The position numbers and the translations under genes were made by a program. DNA of 12,024 nt from a bacterium (lineage in GTDB: Bacteria; UBA3054): positions 1 to 12,024 of the forward strand of contig JAFYIM010000173.1 of assembly GCA_017538635.1 (NCBI GenBank), given 5' to 3'. A model generated the notes under the pieces. The model was not told the origin of the DNA, made no database searches, and saw only the letters and a list, made by a program, of their open reading frames with translations. This document shows positions 1 through 6,897 of this stretch, in pieces. How positions within the stretch are numbered: position 1 is the first letter of the stretch; the number at the start of each line of letters is the position of its first letter.

Positions 1-6
1 CTTTTT

Positions 7-15
7 TGATATAAT
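7..15 (+). promoter_or_regulatory. Candidate extended -10 promoter element upstream of argF
   Basis: The sequence TGATATAAT matches the extended -10 consensus TGnTATAAT exactly, with the TATAAT hexamer at 10-15. Transcription would start near 21-23, giving a leader of about 40 nt before the argF ATG at 62. Any -35 hexamer would lie to the left of the window and cannot be seen. The leader is A/T-rich and I see no hairpin or ARG-box-like palindrome in it. A perfect match in A/T-rich DNA can arise by chance, so this is a good candidate rather than an established promoter. If real, it would drive the whole cluster, since no terminator is visible downstream. Confidence 0.5.
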
Positions 16-48
16 CTTAAATTACCTAAAAGAACAAAATATTACGTT

Positions 49-54
49 GGGAGA
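49..54 (+). promoter_or_regulatory. Ribosome binding site fixing the argF start
   Basis: GGGAGA lies 7 nt before the ATG at 62. It overlaps the in-frame upstream TTG at 47, which makes that TTG an unlikely start and supports the ATG. Confidence 0.7.
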
Positions 55-61
55 ATTAATT

Positions 62-997
62 ATGGCAGATCGCAAGAATTTGCTCAGGATGACAGATCTC
101 AGCAAGGAGACGCTGGATAAGCTTTTGAAGGTCTCCGCCGCTTTGAAGAAAGAACCGGTTAACGACCTCTTGAAGGGCGAGACGCTCGCTTTGATCTTCG
201 AGAAGCCGAGCCTGAGGACCCGCGTCAGCTTCCAGCTGGCCGCCGAGGAAATGGGCGGCCGCGCGCTGGTTCTTCGTCCGGACGAGATCAAGATGGGCGT
301 CAGGGAAGCGGTGAAAGACATCGCGCGTTACCTTTCCAGGAACGTTACCATCGCGGCCATGCGCGTCTTCTCCCACGCAACCTTGGACGAATTTGCGCGC
401 TACGCCACCATCCCGGTCGTCAACGCGCTCTGCGACGAGGAGCATCCCTGCCAGGCCTTCGCCGATCTCCTGACCATTCAGGAATGCTTCGGCAAAACTA
501 AAGGCATAAACATCACTTACTTGGGCGATGGCAACAACGTCTGCATATCTCTGATGCTCGGCGCGGCCATGACCGGCGCCAACATGACGGTCGGCTGCCC
601 CAAGGGCTTCGAGCCGCCCAAAGAGATAATCGAGGAAGCCAAGACGATCGCGGCCACGACCGGGTCCGTGATAAACATCGTAAACGATCCCAAAGCGGCG
701 GCCAAGGGCGCCGATGTTCTCTACACGGACGTCTGGGTCAGCATGGGCCAGGAAGACGAGAAAGCCACCAAAATGAAAGCCTTCGAGGGATTCTGCCTTG
801 ACGATGATTGCCTGAAGCTCGCCTCCCCCGAAGCGATCGTTTTGCACTGCCTGCCCGCCCACAGGGGCGAGGAGATCACCGACTCCGTCATCGAGAGCAA
901 GAATTCCCGCGTCTTCCAGGAAGCGGAGAATCGCCGCCACGTTGAGAAGGCCGCCCTTCTCTACGCCCTGGGTAAACTGGACCAAGTCAAGATCTGA
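62..997 (+). CDS. argF: Ornithine carbamoyltransferase
   Basis: This 311-residue cytoplasmic enzyme makes citrulline from ornithine and carbamoyl phosphate in arginine biosynthesis. Visible family motifs are the carbamoyl-phosphate loop S-L-R-T-R (residues 50-54), the HPCQ-A-x-AD motif (128-135), the ornithine-binding D-x3-SMG loop (DVWVSMG, 223-229) and the HCLPAHRG active-site segment (262-269). The C-terminal FQEAENRRHVEKA helix is also typical. The SMG loop and HCLP cysteine argue for ornithine as substrate rather than aspartate, and length is normal for the family. The ATG at 62 is chosen because GGGAGA precedes it at proper spacing; an in-frame TTG at 47 overlaps that site. The next gene starts 5 nt after the stop, so it is probably co-transcribed with the polysaccharide genes, an unusual context. 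A catabolic (arginine deiminase) role cannot be excluded from sequence, but no arcA/arcC genes are visible. Confidence 0.95.
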   Translation: MADRKNLLRMTDLSKETLDKLLKVSAALKKEPVNDLLKGETLALIFEKPSLRTRVSFQLAAEEMGGRALVLRPDEIKMGVREAVKDIARYLSRNVTIAAMRVFSHATLDEFARYATIPVVNALCDEEHPCQAFADLLTIQECFGKTKGINITYLGDGNNVCISLMLGAAMTGANMTVGCPKGFEPPKEIIEEAKTIAATTGSVINIVNDPKAAAKGADVLYTDVWVSMGQEDEKATKMKAFEGFCLDDDCLKLASPEAIVLHCLPAHRGEEITDSVIESKNSRVFQEAENRRHVEKAALLYALGKLDQVKI

Positions 998-1002
998 AAA
1001 CA

Positions 1003-1812
1003 ATGGCGCTTTTCAATTTCTGGCACAAGAAGAAGGAAGAAACGAAGGAGGAGGAGCTCTTCCCGAAAATCGACCTTCACGCCCACATCCTGCCTGACGT
1101 CGACGACGGCAGCAAGGACGAGGCTATGACGCTTGAAATGATGGAAGCGGCCCTGAAGGCTTACGTCGTGCACATCAACGCCACGGCGCACCACAGGAAC
1201 AGCCTTTCCCCAGAAGTCGAAGAGATACGCCGGGCGTTTTTAAAGGCAAAAGAACTGCGCGATAAAAATCAGCTTCCGCTTTCCCTTTCCTGTTCTCTTG
1301 AAACTGAATTTTATCCGGAAGTTGAAAACCTTTTCAAAACTTGCCGTATTTCGCTGATTGGCAAGGGAGGAAAATACGCCCTGATTGAATTCACCGCCGA
1401 CGTCAACAGCCAGTCGGCCATCGCGGCAGTCTTCCAGCTTTCGCTTTCGGGCTACCGCCCGATTATCGTTCATCCCGAACGTTTCTACTTTGTCCAGCGC
1501 AAGCCCGAAGTCGCGGGAGAATTGCAGAATAGGGGCGCCCTCATCATGCCGAACGCCACGAGTTTCATGGGCCACTACGGCTTGACCGCCATGGATACTG
1601 CGGAAAAGATCGTGCAAAACGGATTCGCCGACGCACTCTCGTCTGATGCGCACCGCCCCGAATATTACGAGCAATATCTTCTTGGCTGCAAGCATGTCGC
1701 CAAAAAGTTCGGCTCGCATCTTCTTTATGAACTCACCTGGAAAACGCCGTGCCGCATTCTTGGCTACGAGCCGGAGAGCGAGCACGACGATTTTGATCCG
1801 TTTGAAAAATAA
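1003..1812 (+). CDS. cpsB: PHP-domain protein-tyrosine phosphatase, CpsB/YwqE family
   Basis: This 269-residue protein matches the metal-dependent PHP-fold phosphatases that dephosphorylate BY-kinases controlling capsule or exopolysaccharide synthesis. Metal-ligand motifs are visible in order: DLHAHILPDVDDG (24-36, HxH at 26-28), the double His in ATAHH (63-64, usually ATPHH), Glu in LETEFY (about 100), IVHPER (His157) and SDAH (Asp215, His217). The NATSFMGHYG segment (184-193) is also characteristic of the family. The short basic N-terminus (FNFWHKKK) is common in these cytoplasmic proteins. It lies directly before the Wzc-like kinase, its expected substrate. I see no clear Shine-Dalgarno before the ATG; translation may depend on reinitiation after argF, 5 nt upstream. 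Codons near 1250-1390 are noticeably A/T-richer than in argF. The family call is secure; the substrate is inferred from context. Confidence 0.9.
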   Translation: MALFNFWHKKKEETKEEELFPKIDLHAHILPDVDDGSKDEAMTLEMMEAALKAYVVHINATAHHRNSLSPEVEEIRRAFLKAKELRDKNQLPLSLSCSLETEFYPEVENLFKTCRISLIGKGGKYALIEFTADVNSQSAIAAVFQLSLSGYRPIIVHPERFYFVQRKPEVAGELQNRGALIMPNATSFMGHYGLTAMDTAEKIVQNGFADALSSDAHRPEYYEQYLLGCKHVAKKFGSHLLYELTWKTPCRILGYEPESEHDDFDPFEK

Positions 1813-1830
1813 ATTTATTAAAACCATAAA
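1802..1830 (+). promoter_or_regulatory. Possible weak internal promoter before wzc
   Basis: TTGAAA (1802-1807) and CATAAA (1825-1830) are separated by 17 nt, with 5/6 and 4/6 matches to the sigma-70 -35 and -10 consensus. The pair spans the end of cpsB and the A/T-rich 39-nt gap before wzc. The gap also holds a perfect tandem of the heptamer AAACCAT (1821-1834). Such matches are frequent in A/T-rich DNA, so support is weak. Confidence 0.2.
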
Positions 1831-1851
1831 CCATAAAAGACCAGATCCACT

Positions 1852-3903
1852 ATGAACGAACAGCAAAATTGGGAAGCCAAAACGGAGGAGCGGGACATCC
1901 GCTATTACTTTGAAGTTCTTACCAAATACGCGCCTCTGATCTTCATCATTACGGTCATCACGACCGGCTTGGCCGTCGCCATCACGCTCAACATGCACAA
2001 GATCTATCAGGGAAAAGTACTGTTGTGCATTGAGCCGCAGGACAACGCCATCATAGACAACAACAGGGTCAGCGACCAGCGCGCCTACGCTCTGAGGCAG
2101 ACGCAGATCCAGATGTTCTACAGCCGCAACCTTATCAAAAACACACTGGAAACTCTGAGGACCAATACGCTTGCTTCCTTCAGTCTCCCCAACCGCAGGG
2201 CGACGGACGCGCAGTTGATCACGGCCTTCTCCAAGAAGATCTCACTGAAGTCCGAGATGCGCACCGACCTGGTTTGGCTTTATGTGGAGGACGAAGACAA
2301 GAAGCGCGCGGCCATCTACGCGAACACGCTGGCGGAAACGTACATTCGCTTCAACATTCAGAGCCGCATGAAGGTCATGGGCCTCTATTACGAGCAGATG
2401 AACGACAAAGCCAACGCCAAAAAGGCCGACCTTATCGCCGAAGAACAGGCTCTGCTCGAATACAAGAGCACTAACAACTACCAGAACATCTCCGGCCACA
2501 TAGAGCTTCTGAACACCGAGATCGCTGAGCTGCAGCATGAATTGCAGAACAACATGGCGCGTCTTGACGACAAGGAGTTAACAGACACGGAAAAATTCAC
2601 GCTGAAGGAAGCCAACGGCAAAATAAACCGCGACATCGCGACCAAGAGAGCCGCCATCGTTTCTCTGGACGAGATCCTAAAGAACGTCAAAGTCCGCGAG
2701 ATGCAGGTGGAGTCCATTCGCAGCCAGTACAGCGATCTTCTTGCCTTGGTCTCCAAGTTCGCCCTTGGCAGCAACATGAAAAACTACAATGTACGCATTG
2801 TGGACTATGCCGAAACGCCGACTTCGCCCATCAAGCCCAATGCGGTCAACAACCTTATCATGGGCTTGGTTATCGGTCTGCTTTTGGGTCTTGGCCTGAC
2901 TTTCTTCCTCGAATATTGGGATGATACGCTTAAGACGCCTGACGACGTTGAGCGCTTCATCCATCTGCCTGTCATGGGCACGGTCCCCAAGATGCTGAAG
3001 AGCAACAATGTCCAGGAGCTGGAGCGCATCGTGGAATTTTATCCCAAGAGCATCATTACGGAAAGCTACCAGTCCATCCGAACGAACATTCTCTTCTCAA
3101 GCTCCAAGCCTATCAAGACGATGGTCATCACCAGCTCGGCCATGAGCGAAGGTAAGACGACGACCGCGTCCAACGTCGCCCAGGTCATGGCGGCGGCCGG
3201 CGACAAGGTACTTCTGATAGACGCCGATATGCGCCGTCCGCGCGTGCACAAGATCTTCGGCATTGAGAACGAAGGCGGCCTTTCCGCTTATCTGGTCGGC
3301 ATGAAGGAGATCGGAGATCTTGTCAGCAAAACGACTATGACTAACCTTGACATAATCAACGCCGGACACACTCCGCCGGTTCCTGTAGAACTTCTGAACT
3401 CCCCGAGGCTGGGCGAACTGATCAAGTGGGCCGGCGAACATTACGACAGAGTAATCATCGACGCTCCGCCTTACATGGTCGTGACGGACTCCGCTATCAT
3501 TGCCCAGCACACCGACGCGGCGCTCCTGGTGGCCAACGGTGACAGAACGCCGAGGGATCAGGTCAAAAACTGCGTGCTGCAGCTGAAAAAGATCAACATC
3601 AACGTCCTTGGCATTATTCTTAACAACGTGGACATCAGCCGCGGCGGCTACTACCGCTACGGTTACACCTACTCTTACTATCGCTCCTATCGCGCGTACC
3701 GCAGCTCTTACAGAAGCGCCTATCAAAGCGCTTACAGAAGCGACGACGACAAGAAGAAGGAAGTTAAGACCGCTGCCGCCAATCCCGCCGACAATCGCCG
3801 CAAAGCTCTGGAAGCTTACGAGAAAATGCTCAAAGAGCGCGAAGCGGCCAAGACGGAAGGCAAGGAAAACAAGGCAAACAAGGATAACGAAAAGAAGAGC
3901 TAA
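1852..3903 (+). CDS. wzc: Wzc-type polysaccharide co-polymerase and bacterial tyrosine kinase
   Basis: This 683-residue inner-membrane protein couples chain-length control/export (Wzz domain) to a cytoplasmic BY-kinase. The N-terminal Wzz domain has TM1 at about 28-47, a long periplasmic helical region (about 50-320), the proline-rich PTSPIKPN motif (323-330) and TM2 at about 333-353. The kinase follows: Walker A ending EGKTTT (433-438), Walker A' LLIDADMRRP (454-463) and Walker B VIIDAPP (534-540). The oligomerisation motif normally ExxRxxR is E404-x-x-Q407-x-x-R410. A cluster of 12 tyrosines lies at 600-628, the expected autophosphorylation site, but it is followed by a further 55-residue Lys/Glu/Ala-rich tail, whereas clusters are usually almost terminal. 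No strong Shine-Dalgarno precedes the ATG. The product probably works with the CpsB-like phosphatase encoded just upstream. The family call is firm. Confidence 0.95.
   Translation: MNEQQNWEAKTEERDIRYYFEVLTKYAPLIFIITVITTGLAVAITLNMHKIYQGKVLLCIEPQDNAIIDNNRVSDQRAYALRQTQIQMFYSRNLIKNTLETLRTNTLASFSLPNRRATDAQLITAFSKKISLKSEMRTDLVWLYVEDEDKKRAAIYANTLAETYIRFNIQSRMKVMGLYYEQMNDKANAKKADLIAEEQALLEYKSTNNYQNISGHIELLNTEIAELQHELQNNMARLDDKELTDTEKFTLKEANGKINRDIATKRAAIVSLDEILKNVKVREMQVESIRSQYSDLLALVSKFALGSNMKNYNVRIVDYAETPTSPIKPNAVNNLIMGLVIGLLLGLGLTFFLEYWDDTLKTPDDVERFIHLPVMGTVPKMLKSNNVQELERIVEFYPKSIITESYQSIRTNILFSSSKPIKTMVITSSAMSEGKTTTASNVAQVMAAAGDKVLLIDADMRRPRVHKIFGIENEGGLSAYLVGMKEIGDLVSKTTMTNLDIINAGHTPPVPVELLNSPRLGELIKWAGEHYDRVIIDAPPYMVVTDSAIIAQHTDAALLVANGDRTPRDQVKNCVLQLKKININVLGIILNNVDISRGGYYRYGYTYSYYRSYRAYRSSYRSAYQSAYRSDDDKKKEVKTAAANPADNRRKALEAYEKMLKEREAAKTEGKENKANKDNEKKS
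3700..3747 (+). repeat. 12-nt coding repeat in the kinase tyrosine cluster
   Basis: Four successive 12-nt units encode RSSY, RSAY, QSAY and RSDD. The 11-mer TTACAGAAGCG occurs at 3708 and again at 3732, exactly two units apart. The last unit has lost its tyrosine. The arrangement suggests growth of the tyrosine-rich tail by tandem duplication; it lies wholly inside the wzc reading frame. Confidence 0.6.
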
Positions 3904-3916
3904 GTAAGGAGCCGCC

Positions 3917-5533
3917 ATGACTAATAAGAGCCGCACTCTCTGCCTGACCAGTATCCTGGCGATCATTCTGGCATCTCTGCCTTGCATCTATTTCCTGAAC
4001 ATCCAGGAGTATGTGCGTTTGGCGGTCCTTGGCGTTTTCATTCTTTCCCTTCTTCTTATCTACAGGAAAGATTTCGCCAGGTCGCTGTGGCGCAGGGCGG
4101 CCTTTGGATTGTGCCTTATTTTTCTCATTTACGCCTGCGACCCTTTGACCTCCGGCGGGCTCGACCTTACTAAGGAAATAGCGCCGCTAAGGTATGTCTA
4201 TGCCGTGCTGGTCCTGTTTTTCGCATTCTTGTGTTTCGCGGCGATTGCCGCCAAACTGCTTTTCAACCGCCAGGCTTTCAAGAATTTTGCCAAGGAAATT
4301 CCCCTGGGCGAATGGCTGGCCTACTTCGTGGTGCTTCTTGTTTTGCTTTTCCTGGCGGCTTCGGAAACGATTGGAATGCTGAGGAACGGGAATCCTTTGC
4401 TTTATGTGATTTTAACCTGCGTGAAGCCTTTGGGCGCTCTCGTCCTTTTCTTCACCCTGGCGCGTTTCTGTACGCCGGGAGCCCACGACTCCGGAAATAG
4501 TGACACGGCAAGGGACAAGGGTTTCAGCCTGAGCTACGAAACAGTCGCTGTTTCTTTTGTCGTTCTGGTCGCTTATGCTCTTGTTTTCGGCGGTGCCAGG
4601 GTCGGCATAGCGGTTAAAAACACCCGTTTCCTGACTCGCGACATGAACCGCCTGAGAGCTGCTGAAAAAGAGCGTGATTCCTATGATAAACTCATGCGGA
4701 CGTTCTCGCTCTGCGACGAAGAGGCCGCCAAGGTCTATAAACTCGGGTATCTGGCCGGCGAGCGCAAGTGGGAAGAGCAGGGAAAGACCGCAGGCGAAGA
4801 ATTGAAGAGCCGCCGCAACATTGAGACCGAGGCCATGGTCGGGGCCTGCATCGGCAGCACGCAATTTTTCCAAGCCACATTTTATATCGATGCCCTTGAC
4901 AAGAACTACCGTTTTGCCACCGGCTCCGTCACGCAGAACCTTGTAAGCGTTATGCAGGGAGCCCAGAAGAACAACTATTTGCTCTATCTGCTCTCCAAAC
5001 TGCACGCGCTTTCCGGCAACCTTGTGCTTTCGCGCAATTATCTTCAGACCTTCAGCTTCAATTATCCCGATCATCCCAACGCGGCTTTCCTATCCGGGCA
5101 GTTCAAACAAGACGAGACGAAAACTTATGTTATGCCCTGCAATTATTGGCTCGTTCCGATGGAGGACGCCCAGGTCGAGAGGACCAGTGAAGAGATAATC
5201 ATGCTGAACGGCCGCAGCGTCTCAGGATATCTCTGGCTTCCGGAGGGCAAATATTTGATGACGCTCTACGCCAGGGATGAGGGCGCGGATCACGAAAAGG
5301 CCAAAGAAGTGAACTTCGATCCGGCTTGCAAGGCCGAGATCTGGCTCGACGACGAGACCCAGAGTCTTAGGGTCATTTCTGACAATCGCCGTTTCCAGCC
5401 TTATGAAATGGAGTTCCAGGTTAGGAAAACGCCCGCGCTCTTTACTCTCCGCTTCACCAACGACAGGGACGAAGGCAAAGGATTGGACCGCAACTTAGGG
5501 TTGCAAAAATTGGAGATCAGATGCGTTCAGTAG
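3917..5533 (+). CDS. 7-TM membrane protein with periplasmic domain ending in a carbohydrate-binding-like module
   Basis: I do not recognise a named family over the full 538 residues. Seven hydrophobic segments are visible (about 8-27, 32-50, 60-76, 92-115, 132-150, 158-184 and 209-232). Basic loops RKDFARSLWRR and KLLFNRQAFKNFAK fall where the positive-inside rule puts cytoplasm, so the roughly 300-residue C-terminal part should be periplasmic. That part starts with a charged helical region (about 235-300), then a helical stretch weakly TPR-like (about 340-395). It ends in a beta-rich domain (about 415-538) with GYLWLPEGKYLMTLYARDEGA and a final FTND...DRNLGLQKLEI. The FxND/DRNLxL signature resembles calcium-dependent xylan-binding modules (CBM36/CBM60 type); this is recalled similarity, not a search. 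AAGGAG 5 nt before the ATG sets the start, 13 nt after wzc. The 3' end overlaps the next gene by 13 nt. Likely role: polymer binding or modification at the inner membrane (inference). Confidence 0.85.
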   Translation: MTNKSRTLCLTSILAIILASLPCIYFLNIQEYVRLAVLGVFILSLLLIYRKDFARSLWRRAAFGLCLIFLIYACDPLTSGGLDLTKEIAPLRYVYAVLVLFFAFLCFAAIAAKLLFNRQAFKNFAKEIPLGEWLAYFVVLLVLLFLAASETIGMLRNGNPLLYVILTCVKPLGALVLFFTLARFCTPGAHDSGNSDTARDKGFSLSYETVAVSFVVLVAYALVFGGARVGIAVKNTRFLTRDMNRLRAAEKERDSYDKLMRTFSLCDEEAAKVYKLGYLAGERKWEEQGKTAGEELKSRRNIETEAMVGACIGSTQFFQATFYIDALDKNYRFATGSVTQNLVSVMQGAQKNNYLLYLLSKLHALSGNLVLSRNYLQTFSFNYPDHPNAAFLSGQFKQDETKTYVMPCNYWLVPMEDAQVERTSEEIIMLNGRSVSGYLWLPEGKYLMTLYARDEGADHEKAKEVNFDPACKAEIWLDDETQSLRVISDNRRFQPYEMEFQVRKTPALFTLRFTNDRDEGKGLDRNLGLQKLEIRCVQ

Positions 5534-6897
5534 GTTGGAAAACCTATCTTATGATCGGATTGTCGCTTGTTTTTGCGGCATTTGCTTTCTGGCGCTGCTA
5601 TTCCGGGCGCTTCCAGCCTGTCACGCCCAATATGCTCATGAACAGCGGCCTTTCTATTCCCTACGCCGCCGAGCAGGACTTTTTGTCCGTCACGAAATGC
5701 TGCCTGAGGCATTCCGCTTCTTGGCTCGAGCAGATGACCTTCTACGCTATGCATCACGACGACGCCTTGCCCGATACCAGGGGCGTCTATTTTGTCTATG
5801 CTCTGGGCGCGGCCTTGGCCTGCATCATGGTCTACAGGGTCGGGGCAGCCTGCATTAACGGCTACGTAGGGCTCTTGGCATCGCTCCTTTTGGCCTGCAT
5901 GCCTTTGCAGAACTGGGCCAACTGCGCTTTCACGGCGGCTCTGGTCCTCTTCAACTGGGACAGGCTTCTTTCCGCGCTTAAATTCAACACATACCTTACC
6001 TGGGCGCTCTATTTTCTCTCCTCCATCATGATGCTCTTCAACTGTTTCTTCACGGAGACAGTCCTTCTGCAATGGTGGTTCGGAGCGCAGCTGGCGGCGC
6101 TTCTCATAAGATACGCTATCGTTCCCAAGTATCACAGATCGCCTTATTTCCTATCTTCCGACATTAAGCCGAGGATCCTGGTCAAGGGCGAGAGCCATAT
6201 AAAAGACGTTTATGTTTTTCTCGGTATCGTCATAGCGGTAGGCGTTACGTTTGCGGTCCTTTCGCTTATGATCTATTCGTTCGTCGTTCAGCGTGACATG
6301 CACATGCGGACCTTCTTTGCAATCATTCTGCGCTCGCTGGCTTTGGTTACGGTGATGGGAGCGGTCTATATTCTCATGCCCAACCACGTTGAACTCCGGG
6401 AAAAATTAGTCAAATATCTGAAGAGGATGCTTGACAGGATCTTCAATCAGCATCCGGACAGGACGTTTTTCCACGTCAGGATCTCACACTTGGGCCTGGC
6501 GCTCGGCGTTTACGCTTTGGCCATCATGGCTTTTGCGCCGTTTGTGCTGAAGATCTACGGAATTCAGATGCGCTTTTTCGTCTCAAATGGGCTGGCGGCC
6601 TATCAGGCTTTCAGTGAAGACGCCGGTATGCTGGTCAAATGGGCGCCTATTGCGCCTTTTGTCTGCGCCGCGCTGGCTTTTGTGATGTATAAATTTGGTA
6701 AGTTGCGTTCCCAGGATGCCTGCGGAGTTTTCTCCATTTGCTGTTTTGCGATCCTGTTTTTGATCCAGCAGCGTTACGCCCCTTTGTCTGCGCCTTTTTA
6801 CGTTCTGAGCGTGCTAACCATGCCCTACCTGATCATAAGGCTGGCCTTTGGGTACAAAAAAGAAGTTAAGCTGTCGGAGGAGGGAGCTGATGCTTAG
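5521..6897 (+). CDS. Polytopic membrane protein, GT-C/PMT-like glycosyltransferase candidate
   Basis: This 458-residue protein has about 12 hydrophobic segments: one near the N-terminus (8-25), a roughly 65-residue loop, then clustered segments from 90 to 200, 230-286, 320-345 and 374-443. The large first loop contains acidic residues (E51-Q-D53) and H78-H-D-D81. The following YFVYALGAALACIMVYRVG and GYVGLLASLLLACMP stretches resemble PMT-type (GT39/ArnT-like) transferases, which move sugars from a lipid carrier in the periplasm. The classical DE pair after TM1 is not clearly present, so the assignment is tentative. A soluble C-terminal module, common in such enzymes, is absent: the chain ends about 15 residues after the last membrane segment. 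GGAG at 5512-5515 precedes the ATG at 5521, inside the end of the preceding gene (13-nt overlap), suggesting coupled translation. Alternatives include a non-catalytic channel or scaffold subunit. Confidence 0.8.
   Translation: MRSVGWKTYLMIGLSLVFAAFAFWRCYSGRFQPVTPNMLMNSGLSIPYAAEQDFLSVTKCCLRHSASWLEQMTFYAMHHDDALPDTRGVYFVYALGAALACIMVYRVGAACINGYVGLLASLLLACMPLQNWANCAFTAALVLFNWDRLLSALKFNTYLTWALYFLSSIMMLFNCFFTETVLLQWWFGAQLAALLIRYAIVPKYHRSPYFLSSDIKPRILVKGESHIKDVYVFLGIVIAVGVTFAVLSLMIYSFVVQRDMHMRTFFAIILRSLALVTVMGAVYILMPNHVELREKLVKYLKRMLDRIFNQHPDRTFFHVRISHLGLALGVYALAIMAFAPFVLKIYGIQMRFFVSNGLAAYQAFSEDAGMLVKWAPIAPFVCAALAFVMYKFGKLRSQDACGVFSICCFAILFLIQQRYAPLSAPFYVLSVLTMPYLIIRLAFGYKKEVKLSEEGADA
6876..6886 (+). 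promoter_or_regulatory. Strong ribosome binding site deciding the lipoprotein start
   Basis: GGAGGAGGGAG lies within the end of the preceding gene, ending 3 nt before the ATG at 6890, with its AGGAGG core 6 nt away. It selects the ATG that creates a clean lipoprotein signal over the in-frame TTG at 6848. Confidence 0.75.

Noticed and set aside
56..1003. Antisense open frame of 315 codons covering all of argF
   Set aside because: It mirrors a gene with clear enzyme motifs, has no recognisable family features, and is an expected by-product of the codon bias on the + strand.
3608..3907. A + strand alternate-frame open stretch rich in Thr/Arg
   Set aside because: It is the frame-shifted reading of the tyrosine cluster and tail of wzc, with no independent start signal.
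3097..3987. Antisense open frame of 296 codons opposite the kinase domain
   Set aside because: The + strand carries Walker A, A' and B motifs; the antisense product is a low-complexity Val/Ala-rich shadow.
6848..6889. Longer TTG start for the lipoprotein gene
   Set aside because: It would add 14 residues (GTKKKLSCRRREL type) before the signal peptide and lacks a good ribosome site; the ATG at 6890 has both.
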